Source of the DNA: Microvirga sp. Mcv34
Lineage (GTDB): Bacteria > Pseudomonadota > Alphaproteobacteria > Rhizobiales > Beijerinckiaceae
DNA: 64,000 bases
Assembly (NCBI RefSeq): GCF_024519725.1
Contig: NZ_JALJRK010000014.1
Span: 33,986-97,985, forward strand
Direction of reading: 5' to 3'
Shown: positions 50,108 through 59,904 of the stretch, one piece after another
Position numbering within the stretch: the stretch's first letter is position 1
How the letters are laid out: the number at the start of each line of letters is the position of its first letter
Translations under genes and position numbers: made by a program
The notes under the pieces: generated by a model
Seen by the model: the letters and a program-made list of their open reading frames with translations, nothing else
What the model was told of the DNA's origin: nothing
The model's database searches: none

Positions 50108-51061
50108 ATGGCGGAAGCAATTCAAGCGGCGCCCGCGCCTCAGGCGCAGCCGACGACATGGGCCGGCCGTTTTCTCGACAGCGATATCTGGGCCAGCTTC
50201 AAGCGATCCAAGCTGACGATGGTCGCAGCCTTCGTGACGTTCCTGTTCATGGCGGCGGCCGTTCTCGCTGGCCTCGCGCCGCAGGATCCCTTCGATCCGG
50301 CGCAGCTCGATCTGCTGAACAGCCGGTTGCCGCCGCTCTGGGATGCGGAAGGGCAGGCGCCCTTCCTGCTCGGCACGGACGAGCAAGGGCGCGACATCTT
50401 CTCGGCCATTCTCTACGGCCTGCGGATCTCGCTCGCCGTCGGATTTTTGGGCGTGGCCTTCTCGGCCACGCTCGGCATCGCGCTTGGCCTCATCGCGGGT
50501 TATGTGGGCGGCACCACGGATGCGATCATCATGCGCGTTGCCGACGTCCAGCTCACATTCCCGGCCATCCTCATCGCGCTTCTCGTCGACGGCGTGGTGA
50601 AATCCGTGCTCGGCGGGCAGCTCGATGGGATGACGACCCTCTCGGTGCTGGTTTTCTCCATCGGCCTGAGTTTCTGGGTGCAATATGCCCGCACGGTGCG
50701 CGGTTCCGTCATGGTGGAGAAGAACAAGGACTACATCGCAGCCGCGAAGCTCATCGGCCTGCCTGCGCCAGTGATCATGTTCCGGCACGTCTTGCCCAAT
50801 GTGCTCGGTCCCGTGCTCGTCATCGCCACCATCAATCTCGCGCTCGCGATCATCACCGAGGCGACCCTGTCGTTCCTTGGCACCGGCATGCCCGAGACGA
50901 TGCCTTCGCTCGGCACCCTCATCCGTATCGGCAACAACTACCTGTTCTCCGGCGAGTGGTGGATCATTGCCTTTCCCGGTGTTGCCCTCGCGTTGCTGGT
51001 GCTCGCCATCAATCTCCTGGGCGATTGGCTCCGCGATGCGCTCAATCCGAAGCTGCGGTGA
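50108..51061 (+). CDS. Peptide ABC transporter permease, DppC type
   Basis: Second permease of 317 residues with an N-terminal OppC_N domain (SDIWASFKRSKLTMVAAFVT) and six membrane segments. LLGTDEQGRDIFSAILYGLRISL is the DppC signature, split across residues 90-112. The EAA loop is KDYIAAAKLIGLPAPVIMFRHVLPN. The ATG has GAGGAGGCAGAG upstream. Its stop lies 11 bases before the first ATPase. Confidence 0.95.
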   Translation: MAEAIQAAPAPQAQPTTWAGRFLDSDIWASFKRSKLTMVAAFVTFLFMAAAVLAGLAPQDPFDPAQLDLLNSRLPPLWDAEGQAPFLLGTDEQGRDIFSAILYGLRISLAVGFLGVAFSATLGIALGLIAGYVGGTTDAIIMRVADVQLTFPAILIALLVDGVVKSVLGGQLDGMTTLSVLVFSIGLSFWVQYARTVRGSVMVEKNKDYIAAAKLIGLPAPVIMFRHVLPNVLGPVLVIATINLALAIITEATLSFLGTGMPETMPSLGTLIRIGNNYLFSGEWWIIAFPGVALALLVLAINLLGDWLRDALNPKLR

Positions 51062-51072
51062 GAGGATCGCTC

Positions 51073-52061
51073 ATGGCTCAACCTGTCCTCTCCGTCCGCG
51101 ACCTGCGCGTCGAGTTCGTCACCCGGCGCGGCATCCTGAAGGCCATCGATGGCATTTCCTTCGACATCGCCAAGGGCGAGGTGCTCGGCGTGGTCGGTGA
51201 ATCCGGCGCCGGCAAGTCGGTGACGGGATCCGCCGTCATCGGCCTCATCGACCCGCCCGGTCGGATCGCCGGTGGCGAGGTTCTCCTGTCGGGGCTTCGC
51301 ATCGACAATCTTCCGCCGGAGGAAATGCGTAAGGTACGCGGCAAGCGCATCGGCATGATCTTCCAGGATCCGCTCACCAGCCTCAACCCGCTCTACCGGG
51401 TCAGCGAGCAACTGATCGAGACCATCCGCACGCATACAAATCTCTCGGCCTCCGGCGCTAGGAAACGCGCCATCGAATTGCTGGCCGAAGTCGGCATTCC
51501 CGCGCCCGACAAGCGGATCGACAGCTACCCACATGAGTTTTCAGGTGGCATGCGCCAGCGTGTCGTGATCGCTCTGGCGCTCTGCGCCGAGCCGGAACTC
51601 ATCATCGCTGACGAACCGACGACCGCACTCGACGTCTCGGTTCAGGCGCAGATCATCGCATTGCTGAAGCGGCTCGGGCGCGAGCACGGCACGGCCATTA
51701 TGCTGGTGACGCACGACATGGGCGTGATCGCCGAGACAGCCGATCGGGTCGCCGTCATGTATGCGGGCCGCATCGCGGAGATCGGGCCCGTGCGCGAGGT
51801 GGTGCAGAATCCGCTCCATCCTTACGCCAAGGGTCTGATGGGCGCGATCCCGTCCCTCGAGAGCGATACAGATCGCCTCGTGCAGATCCCAGGCTCGATG
51901 CCGCGGCTCTCGGCCATTCCGCCCGGATGCGCCTTCAATCCGCGCTGCCCCTTCGTGTTCGACCGCTGTCGGGTCGAGCGGCCCGAGCCCGTTCAGCACA
52001 GCGAGCATCGCGTCGCCTGCCATCTTTACGATCAATCTTCCGTCCGGTCGGAGGTCGTCGC

Positions 52062-52065
<4 letters not shown>
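51073..52065 (+). CDS. Peptide ABC transporter ATPase, DppD type
   Basis: ATPase of 330 residues: Walker [11 protein letters not shown] loop [10 protein letters not shown], signature [12 protein letters not shown], Walker [13 protein letters not shown], switch His [10 protein letters not shown]. The C-terminal oligopeptide/dipeptide domain has [15 protein letters not shown], whose cysteines bind an iron-sulfur cluster in DppD-type ATPases. The ATG at 51073 has AGAGGA upstream. It shares a 4-base GTGA overlap with the second ATPase. Confidence 0.95.
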
Positions 52066-53066
<1,001 letters not shown>

Positions 53067-53090
53067 ACGGCCAGTAATATCCCTCATGTC

Positions 53091-53113
53091 ATGGCCGGGC
53101 TTGTCCCGGCCAT
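53091..53113. repeat. Dispersed palindrome after the peptide transporter operon
   Basis: ATGGCCGGG and CCCGGCCAT pair perfectly around CTTGT. The core GGGCTTGTCCCGGCCAT is also found at 21309-21325. It may help end the transporter transcript but lacks a T-run. Confidence 0.6.
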
Positions 53114-53219
53114 CTCGCTTTAGTCGAGCGCTGCGGCCTTCCGATCAGGAGCCACCGGCACGAGCCCGGCGGTGACGCGCTGGAGCTTACCAGGACCAAG
53201 AAACCCGATCAGTGAAATA

Positions 53220-53234
53220 GTTGACTAAGTCAAC
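53220..53234. promoter_or_regulatory. Perfect palindrome, probable operator of the MarR-GNAT gene
   Basis: GTTGACTAAGTCAAC is a 15-base palindrome around a central A, 34 bases before the MarR-GNAT start. It contains TTGACT, which could be the -35 of the promoter, so a bound regulator would block transcription. MarR proteins bind palindromes of this size and often regulate themselves. No other gene is close enough to be the target except the dpp operon end. Confidence 0.65.
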
Positions 53235-53268
53235 AATATGCGGGAATCTCCTTCGTAGGGAGGCCGCC

Positions 53269-54207
53269 ATGTCCCACAAGTCGAAACCTCCGACGGACGA
53301 GCAGATCGAGAAGGTAAGGAGCTTCAATCGCTTCTACACGCGCCATATCGGCCTGTTGAACGAGGGGCTGCTGGAGAGCGCGTTCTCTCTCACGGAAGCG
53401 CGGGTGCTCTACGAACTGGCCCATGGCAACCCGGTGACCGCCGCCGACCTGGGGCGAGACCTCGGACTCGATGCCGGCTACCTCAGCCGCCTGCTCAAGC
53501 GGTTCGACGCCAAAGGCTTGCTCCGGCGCACGCCGTCTCAGGACGACCGGCGCCAGCTTCTTCTGTCCCTAACGGAGCAGGGCTTTGCCGCCTTCGGGCC
53601 GCTGAACCAGGCATCCGCAACCCAGGTGGCCGCCATGCTGTCTGAACTCTCTCCCGGCGAGAGGGAGCGTCTCGTCCAATCCATGGCCGCGGTCGAGCGT
53701 CTGGTCGGCGATGGCCCGAACTCTGATCCTGCCTACAGCCTTCGGCCTCACCGGATTGGAGACATCGGTTGGATCGCGCACCGCCAAGGGCTGCTCTACG
53801 CCCAGGAATATGGCTGGGATGAGACCTTCGAGGCCCTGGTGGCGGAAATCGCCGCGTCCTTCGTCAAGAATTTCGATCCGCAATGGGAACGTTGCTGGAT
53901 CGCCGAGCGGGAGGGAGAGATCGTCGGCAGTGTCTTCCTCGTGCGCTCGTCCGGCGAGGTTGCGAAGCTCCGGCTGCTCTACGTGGAGCTTTCCGCCAGA
54001 GGGCTCGGCCTTGGGCGCCGGCTTGTCGATGAGTGCATCGGTTTCGCCAGGGAGAAAGGCTACAGGACGTTGACCCTGTGGACGAACGATGTGCTCGTGG
54101 CGGCGTGCGGCATCTATCGTGCGGCTGGCTTCAGGCTGGTGAAGGAAGAGGCGCACCGTTCCTTCGGCAAGGACCTCGTTGGGCAGACCTGGGACCTGGA
54201 CCTGTGA
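53269..54207 (+). CDS. MarR-family regulator fused to GNAT acetyltransferase
   Basis: Two-domain protein of 312 residues. Residues 1-150 are a MarR winged helix (LNEGLLESAFSLTEARVLYEL, DLGRDLGLDAGYLSRLLKRF, RRTPSQDDRRQLLLSLT). Residues 155-312 are a GNAT domain (HRIGDIGWIAHRQGLLYAQEY, acetyl-CoA loop ARGLGLGRRLVDECI, GIYRAAGFRLV). Such fusions are widespread and acetylate small molecules or proteins in few studied cases. ATG 53269 has GTAGGGAGG. Its stop overlaps the exporter start, suggesting that it controls the exporter. Confidence 0.92.
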   Translation: MSHKSKPPTDEQIEKVRSFNRFYTRHIGLLNEGLLESAFSLTEARVLYELAHGNPVTAADLGRDLGLDAGYLSRLLKRFDAKGLLRRTPSQDDRRQLLLSLTEQGFAAFGPLNQASATQVAAMLSELSPGERERLVQSMAAVERLVGDGPNSDPAYSLRPHRIGDIGWIAHRQGLLYAQEYGWDETFEALVAEIAASFVKNFDPQWERCWIAEREGEIVGSVFLVRSSGEVAKLRLLYVELSARGLGLGRRLVDECIGFAREKGYRTLTLWTNDVLVAACGIYRAAGFRLVKEEAHRSFGKDLVGQTWDLDL

Positions 54208-55091
54208 GGCGCCCGGAGGCGCTTGCCCTGATGGCGGCCGCCGCGACGGGAGTCCAGGTCGGCGCCGCCATGGTGGCAACGCGCTTCGTGGTCCAGGACA
54301 TCGGCCCGGCTTCGCTGGCCTTCCTGCGCTACGCCATCGCTGTTCTCTGCCTCGTTCCGCCCTTGCTGATGAGCGCGCGGGTCCGGTTCGCCGCTCGCGA
54401 TCTTGTGGTCGTCATGGGGCTGGGCATTGTTCAGTTCGGCATCCTAATCGCGCTTCTCAATCTCGGGCTCAGGTTCATCTCGTCTACTCGGGCGGCACTG
54501 CTGTTCTCGACCTTTCCGCTGATGACCATGATCATCGCGGCGCTCCTTAGACGGGAAGATCTCAGCCCGACGAAAGTCGCCGGCGTCATCCTGACGATCA
54601 TCGGCGTCGGCATGGCCTTGGGCGAGCGGCTGAGTGTACAAAGCGCAAGCGAAGAATGGTTGGGCGCGCTGCTGGTGCTCGCAGCCGCCCTGTGTGGCGC
54701 CGTATGCTCGGTGCTCTACCGACCTTACCTCGTCCGTTATCCGACCCTGCCGGTCGGCGCCTGGGCCATGCTGGCCTCGGTCGTTTTCCTCGCCGTGCCC
54801 GCCGGTGTGGAGGGGCTTTTCACCGAGGGAGCGACCCTCGCGTCATTCGGGTGGATCGTGGTTTTGTTCATCGGTCTTTCGAGCGGGATCGGGTACGTTC
54901 TCTGGCTCTGGGCGCTCAAGCACACCACCCCGACCCGGGTCACGGTGTTCCTCTCGTTGAGCCCGCTCACGGCTGCACTCCTCGGCGTCTGGCTTCTCGG
55001 GGAGCCTTTGACGTTCGGCGTCCTGTTCGGGCTCATCGGCGTCGCGGCCGGGCTCTGGCTTGCCACACGGGGCCGGCGGCCTCTCGGTTAG
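54204..55091 (+). CDS. EamA-family (DMT) transporter
   Basis: Inner-membrane carrier of 295 residues with ten predicted helices in two EamA repeats. Blocks: VQVGAAMVATRFVVQDIGPASLAFLRY, RAALLFSTFPLMTMIIAALL, SSGIGYVLWLWALKHTTPTRVTVFLSLSPLTAAL, each cut from a longer hydrophobic run. The GTG start at 54204 sits in a GTGA overlap with the MarR-GNAT stop. The natural substrate is unknown; amino acids or small metabolites are likely. Confidence 0.88.
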   Translation: MRRPEALALMAAAATGVQVGAAMVATRFVVQDIGPASLAFLRYAIAVLCLVPPLLMSARVRFAARDLVVVMGLGIVQFGILIALLNLGLRFISSTRAALLFSTFPLMTMIIAALLRREDLSPTKVAGVILTIIGVGMALGERLSVQSASEEWLGALLVLAAALCGAVCSVLYRPYLVRYPTLPVGAWAMLASVVFLAVPAGVEGLFTEGATLASFGWIVVLFIGLSSGIGYVLWLWALKHTTPTRVTVFLSLSPLTAALLGVWLLGEPLTFGVLFGLIGVAAGLWLATRGRRPLG

Positions 55092-55402
55092 AGGCGGAGT
55101 TTCAGGTGCTCACGGTCTCCGCGCCCGTCCGAACGACCTGAAACGACAATCGGATTTCAGCCTCTATTGCGCATATCGTAAGATTACGATGGCGACCGAT
55201 GTTCATTCGAATGAGTAAAATATTGTAGATCTCAAAAAATGCAGCTCAAAAGCGTAGCTGTGAAGAAGCTTCGCTTTATTCTGGTGCGACAATCACAACT
55301 CTGTGTGGTGGAATGTGCTTTGGAAACGATCTGCTTCGAGCGCGTTTAGTCTCTGTCTTACATGGCGAACAGCCATTCTCAATGAAAGCACTGGAGATAC
55401 TG
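55092..55402. other. AT-rich intergenic region before the duplicated-module protein
   Basis: A 311-bp gap with no credible gene. TTTCAGGT (55100-55107) and ACCTGAAA (55136-55143) form an 8-bp inverted repeat just after the exporter stop, a possible weak terminator. The stretch 55150-55280 is much more AT-rich than the surroundings (AAAATATTGTAGATCTC). Promoter elements for the next gene could not be fixed. Confidence 0.5.
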
Positions 55403-55840
55403 ATGAAGAAGCTCGCGATTTTCGCTGGCGCTGGATTTATGGTCCTCGGCGGCATGGGTGCCGCTCTTGCGCAGTCCTCCCCGGCGATTTCCGGAACGCC
55501 CGGCTCGCTCTTCCCGGAGGCCGCTCCGCATGAAATCCGCATGATCAACGGCGTTCCCTGCCGCACGATCCTGGATCCCAACACCCGTGATACCCGTATC
55601 CCGATCGCCTGCGCCGGTCAGGTGAGCGGTGTCGTGGCCCCGATGGGTGGAGACGTCGTGACGACGGGCAGCATCGTTCCCGCGCCGGTTGGCCCCATGA
55701 TGGCGGCTCCCATGCCGATGGCTTCGCCCGACCCCTATGCGGCTCCGCATGAGATCCGCACGGTGAACGGCGTGCCGTGCCGCACGGTTCTGGACCCGAA
55801 CACCCGGGACACCCGCATCCCCGTGTCCTGCGGCTACTAA
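55403..55840 (+). CDS. Exported protein with tandem 30-residue cysteine-paired module
   Basis: 145 residues, no family recognised. The signal peptide MKKLAIFAGAGFMVLGGMGA ends at ALA. Mature QSSPAISGTPGS leads to a module APHEIRMINGVPCRTILDP...IPIAC, a proline/methionine-rich linker (VAPMGGDVVTTGSIVPAPVG), and a second near-identical module APHEIRTVNGVPCRTVLDP...IPVSC. Each unit has NTRDTRIP and two cysteines that could form a disulfide. GGAGATACTG precedes ATG 55403; ATG 55382 is possible but would add a non-signal start. A strong terminator follows, so it is probably monocistronic. Confidence 0.85.
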   Translation: MKKLAIFAGAGFMVLGGMGAALAQSSPAISGTPGSLFPEAAPHEIRMINGVPCRTILDPNTRDTRIPIACAGQVSGVVAPMGGDVVTTGSIVPAPVGPMMAAPMPMASPDPYAAPHEIRTVNGVPCRTVLDPNTRDTRIPVSCGY

Positions 55841-55858
55841 GCAACGACTCATCGATGA

Positions 55859-55889
55859 AAGGCGCGGGCTGCAACGCCCGCGCTTTTTT
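55859..55889 (+). terminator. Rho-independent terminator of the duplicated-module gene
   Basis: GCGCGGGC (55862-55869) and GCCCGCGC (55876-55883) pair perfectly, with TTTTTT after. It lies 20 bases past the stop. Confidence 0.92.
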
Positions 55890-55961
55890 GTGAGCGCATC
55901 AAAGCGAAACCCCATGGCAGGAACCACCTGCCATGGGGTTTCGTTCGTCGCGAGCCGGAGA

Positions 55962-58238
55962 TTATTCGGCCGCCTGCCTGAGAGGAAGGAAGCCGATCGA
56001 CTGACGCTGCGGTCCTTCCTGCTTGAGGGTCCGGAGCATATCCTCATACTCCCGCTCCATCTCCGGTGTAACGGACGGACGGGTCTCGCGCAGGGCCTGC
56101 TCGAAATGGGCCATGGTCACGTGCTCTGCCTGGAGCGATTCCCTCAAGGCCAGGAGGCCCGCACGGCGCGTGAGATCCTCGAGGTCGGCCCCAGTGAAGC
56201 GACTCGTCCGTTCGGCGATGGCATCCAGATCGACGTCCGGTCCGAGAGGCATGGTCTTGGTGTGGATGCCCAGGATATGCCGGCGTCCCTGCGCGTCGGG
56301 AACTGGCACGTAAATCAGCTCATCGAAACGGCCCGGCCGGAGCAGGGCGGGGTCAATGAGGTTCGGCCTGTTGGTGGCCGCCATGACGACGACGCCCTGC
56401 AGCTCCTCGAGGCCGTCCATCTCCGCCAGGATCGTGTTGACGACCCGCTCCGTCACGGCGGGCTCACCCAGGCCGCCGCCGCGGACGGGAGCAAGGGAGT
56501 CGATCTCGTCGATGAAGATCACGGTCGGCGCGACCTGACGGGCGCGGGCGAAGAGGCGGGATACCTGCTGTTCGGATTCGCCGTACCATTTCGACAGAAG
56601 GTCGGAGGATTTCGTCGCCACGAAATTGGCCTGGGCTTCGCGGGCGACCGCTTTCGCCAGGAGCGTCTTGCCGGTGCCGGGAGGCCCGAACAGTAGGAAA
56701 CCCTTGGCCGGGCGGATGCCGAGGCGACGGAAGGACTCCGGGCTCTTGAGCGGCAGTTCCACGCCCTCGCGCAACCGGGTGCGAGCCTCTTCGACGCCGC
56801 CGATATCATCCCAGGTCACGTTGGGCACCTGGATCATGATCTCGCGCAGGGCCGAGGGCTGAACGCGCTTCATGGCGTTCATGAAATCCTGCCGGGTGAC
56901 CTGCAGGCTCTCGAGCACGTTAGAAGGGATCCCGTCCTTGAGATTAATGCCAGGAAGGATGCGTCGCAGGGAATCCATGGCCGCTTCCCGGGCCAGTGCG
57001 GCCAGATCGGCGCCGACGAAGCCGTAGGTCGTGCGGGCGATGTCTTCCAGGTTCACGTCCTCGGCCAGGGGCATGCCGCGGGTGTGGATGCCAAGGATCT
57101 CCCGGCGTCCGGACTCGTCCGGCACGCCGATGACGATCTCCCGGTCGAAGCGGCCCGGACGGCGAAGGGCCTCGTCAATCGCCTCGCGCCGGTTCGTTGC
57201 GCCGATCACCACGATGTTCTGGCGCGGCTCCAGGCCGTCCATGAGCGTGAGCAACTGGGCCACGATCCGCCGCTCGACTTCACCCGTGACCTCTTCGCGC
57301 TTGGGCGCAATGCTGTCGATCTCGTCGATGAAGATGATCGCGGGAGCGTTCTGCTGCGCTTCCTGGAAGACCTGCCGCAGCCGCTGCTCGGATTCGCCGT
57401 AGTGACTGCCCATGATTTCGGGGCCGGCGATATGGAAGAACTGCGCCTCCGTCTCGTTGGCGACGGCTCGCGCCAGCCTAGTCTTGCCGGTACCGGGAGG
57501 CCCGTAGAGCAGGACGCCTTTCGGCGGATCGATGCCAAGGCGCTGGAAGAGCTCCGGGTGGCGAAGCGGCAGCTCCACCATCTCGCGGACCTGATCGACC
57601 GTGCTGCCGAGACCGCCGATATCATCATAGGTCACATCGGCGCGGCGCGCCTCGCGCGGCTCCTCGAATTGCGGTCGAAGTTCGATCTCGGTCTCGGCTG
57701 TCACATGCACGATGCCGCGCGGCTGGGTGGAGACCACGACGAGGCGGATCTCCTGCAAGCCGTAGGCCGGAATGTTGAGAAAGCCTCGCATCTCCTCCGG
57801 CAGCCGCTGGCCTGACGAGCGCTGCGAATAGACCGAGGTGGAAATCACGTCGCCCGCCGCCAGGGGGCGCTGGTAGAAGGTCCTCTTCAGTGCGTCGCCC
57901 GAGCCCTGGAGGCGCAGCCCCTTCTGGGCAGGGGCGAGCACGACGCGGGTCGCCGCGCGCACGTCCGCGCGCTTCACCTCCACGTGATCGCCGCTGCCTA
58001 CGCCCGCGTTAACACGCTGCAGGCCGTCGAGGCGAATGATGTTCAGGCCTTCATCCTCAGGGTAGGGCGTGACGGCGATGGCCGTGGTGTGACGCTTGCC
58101 GACGATTTCGACAGCTTGGCCTTCCTGGATGCCGATCTCGGCAAGGGCCTGCCGGCTCATGCGTGCGAGGCCCCGGCCCGAATCGTCCGACCGGGCATTC
58201 GCGACCTGAAGGCGTACACTCTGCCCATCGTCTGCCAT
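55962..58238 (-). CDS. CDC48/p97-like AAA+ ATPase
   Basis: Tandem AAA+ protein of 758 residues, with the architecture of archaeal and eukaryotic CDC48. An N-domain (RLQVANARSDDSGRGLARM) holds a double-psi barrel. D1 has GPPGTGKTRLA and IIFIDEIDSIAPKR. D2 has GPPGTGKTLLA and VIFIDEIDSLAPVRGG; both have GRFD and arginine fingers. It ends in LKQEGPQRQSIGF, without the eukaryotic tail. ATG 58238 has AAGGGA nine bases upstream; longer starts were rejected. Bacterial CDC48 homologues are known but their substrates are not. The coiled-coil gene is 168 bases upstream in the same direction. Confidence 0.93.
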   Translation of the reverse strand: MADDGQSVRLQVANARSDDSGRGLARMSRQALAEIGIQEGQAVEIVGKRHTTAIAVTPYPEDEGLNIIRLDGLQRVNAGVGSGDHVEVKRADVRAATRVVLAPAQKGLRLQGSGDALKRTFYQRPLAAGDVISTSVYSQRSSGQRLPEEMRGFLNIPAYGLQEIRLVVVSTQPRGIVHVTAETEIELRPQFEEPREARRADVTYDDIGGLGSTVDQVREMVELPLRHPELFQRLGIDPPKGVLLYGPPGTGKTRLARAVANETEAQFFHIAGPEIMGSHYGESEQRLRQVFQEAQQNAPAIIFIDEIDSIAPKREEVTGEVERRIVAQLLTLMDGLEPRQNIVVIGATNRREAIDEALRRPGRFDREIVIGVPDESGRREILGIHTRGMPLAEDVNLEDIARTTYGFVGADLAALAREAAMDSLRRILPGINLKDGIPSNVLESLQVTRQDFMNAMKRVQPSALREIMIQVPNVTWDDIGGVEEARTRLREGVELPLKSPESFRRLGIRPAKGFLLFGPPGTGKTLLAKAVAREAQANFVATKSSDLLSKWYGESEQQVSRLFARARQVAPTVIFIDEIDSLAPVRGGGLGEPAVTERVVNTILAEMDGLEELQGVVVMAATNRPNLIDPALLRPGRFDELIYVPVPDAQGRRHILGIHTKTMPLGPDVDLDAIAERTSRFTGADLEDLTRRAGLLALRESLQAEHVTMAHFEQALRETRPSVTPEMEREYEDMLRTLKQEGPQRQSIGFLPLRQAAE

Positions 58239-58406
58239 GGCTGTCATCCCTTGTTCGTGCGCTTCCGATGCGGTGGCAGGTGAGGGGAAGGGCACGCGTC
58301 CCAAGGCTTCCCGAGTGCCACGCGTTCAGGCTTCGCAGGCGGCGAAACCGCAGGGCCAACGCCACATACCTGGAATTGTTGCAGGCGCAGCCCTGCAGGC
58401 GCGACG

Positions 58407-58931
58407 CTACGCGGTGGCCCGGCTCGGAGGTGCCCAGAGCTGCTTGAGCGCTTCTTCCACCTCGACCTCTACGGAGTGCTGGGCGGGCAGGACGCCGGTC
58501 ATCGGCATGAACGGCGCTATGGTCGGAAGCTTCAAGGAGCCCTCGGCATTCGCTTCGGAGACGTCATCCGCCGGTACGTCGATCAATTCCCAACTGTCGA
58601 ACAAGTCCATGGACGAGTGGCCGGGAAGGTTCGGGCCGAGATAGGGGACGATCTCCACCCATGGCCTGCCGTTGGGCCGGGGCGTGACCTTGGTGACCTG
58701 CCCGAAGAAGCGGGTGAGGGGACAGCGGACGAAATCGCCTGCCGCCGGCACTCGGGTCTTCTCAAGCTCCAAAGCTGCCTCTGCTTCGCCAAGTTCGGTG
58801 CGAAGCTTGGCGATACGTTCCACCAGCTCCGCGACGCGCTTCGTGCGGGGGCTCCCGTGCTCCCCGCTCAAGGTCGAAACGAGCGACAGGCTCGTAGCGG
58901 AATCGATATGCGTCACCGGAAATGCCCTCAT
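58407..58931 (-). CDS. Unidentified coiled-coil protein upstream of cdc48
   Basis: 174 residues; no known family recognised. Residues 30-62 form a probable coiled coil (RVAELVERIAKLRTELGEAE). A compact beta-rich part follows (AAGDFVRCPLTRFFGQVTKV, RPWVEIVPYLGPNLPGH), then an acidic C-terminus (VEVEVEEALKQLW). GAGGAGGG sits five bases before ATG 58931. The same frame is open further upstream but runs antisense to the extensin-like gene and is not real there. It is co-directional with the CDC48 gene. An adaptor or cofactor role is possible but unproven. Confidence 0.75.
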   Translation of the reverse strand: MRAFPVTHIDSATSLSLVSTLSGEHGSPRTKRVAELVERIAKLRTELGEAEAALELEKTRVPAAGDFVRCPLTRFFGQVTKVTPRPNGRPWVEIVPYLGPNLPGHSSMDLFDSWELIDVPADDVSEANAEGSLKLPTIAPFMPMTGVLPAQHSVEVEVEEALKQLWAPPSRATA

Positions 58932-59063
58932 GACGGCCCTCCTCTGATCCTCCCATTGTGGAGCGTCGCGCCCTGAGAGCAAGCCGCCATGAAGACTCAG
59001 TATGGAACCCAACCTTGGCGCATGGGGGTTATAGGCAGAGGTAGCTTGAGAGTAGGAGGCGGC

Positions 59064-59840
59064 ATGGATCGCGGTTGCCGCACGCCGGTTCGGATTGTAG
59101 GCATCATAGGAGCTCTGGTGCTCGCTTCCGCCGTCTGGGCCCAGGAGCCGGCGCCGCCGCTGCCTCCGCCCAGGCCCGATCGCCCGGCCGAGCCGCCGCC
59201 TTTGCCGCCGCCGCGGCCGGATGGTCCCGCCACGCCGGAACCGAGTGCCGAGAAAGCGCCGGAGACGGAAGCGCCGTCCGAACAGAAGGCCCAGGCCCGA
59301 AGCGAGGCCGACGATGCCTGTCTCAAGCGTCTCACCGAACTCGGGCTGCGCTTCGAGAGCCGTCCGCCGGTAAAGGAGAACAACTGCGCGATCGAGAACC
59401 CTGTTCTGGTCTCCGCCTTGCCCAACGGGGTGACTGTCGTGCCCGCGTCGCTCATGGGGTGCCCGGTGGCCGAGAGCATCACCCGTTGGATGAGCGACAC
59501 GGTCGCTCCCGAGGCCGAGCGTCAATTCCAGAGCGCGCCGACGAAGCTCCTGATCGGCACGTCCTACCAATGCCGTGACCAGCGCAACGGAGCGAAGCTG
59601 AGCGAGCATGCTTTCGGCAACGGCCTCGACGTCATGGGGTTCGAATTCGCCAAGCGGCCTACGCTGACGATCGGCAGCCACGAGGAGAATTCTCCGGAGG
59701 CGACATTCCAATCGACAATCCGGAAGGCCGCATGTCCGATCTTCAACACGGTGCTCGGGCCCGGCTCGGATTCAGACCACGGCGACCACCTCCATCTCGA
59801 TCTGCGCCAGCGCAAGGGCGATTACAGGATCTGCCAGTAG
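59064..59840 (+). CDS. Extensin-like C-terminal domain protein (LAS-peptidase-like)
   Basis: Exported protein of 258 residues. A signal peptide (MDRGCRTPVRIVGIIGALV, then AVWAQ) is followed by a proline-rich linker with PPLPPPRPD repeats and a C-terminal domain of the extensin-like family (DDACLKRLTELGLRF, CPVAESITRWM). It contains SEHAFGNGLDVMGF and SDHGDHLHLDL, the His/Asp pattern of M15/LAS zinc peptidases acting on peptidoglycan. AGGAGG sits just before ATG 59064. It precedes an L,D-transpeptidase by 64 bases, so a shared cell-wall function is likely. Confidence 0.87.
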   Translation: MDRGCRTPVRIVGIIGALVLASAVWAQEPAPPLPPPRPDRPAEPPPLPPPRPDGPATPEPSAEKAPETEAPSEQKAQARSEADDACLKRLTELGLRFESRPPVKENNCAIENPVLVSALPNGVTVVPASLMGCPVAESITRWMSDTVAPEAERQFQSAPTKLLIGTSYQCRDQRNGAKLSEHAFGNGLDVMGFEFAKRPTLTIGSHEENSPEATFQSTIRKAACPIFNTVLGPGSDSDHGDHLHLDLRQRKGDYRICQ

Positions 59841-59904
59841 ATCCATGGAACAGAGGACGCCGCCAGCGCCTTTTCTGTGCACGACATTGCCGGTGGAGTT
59901 CGTC

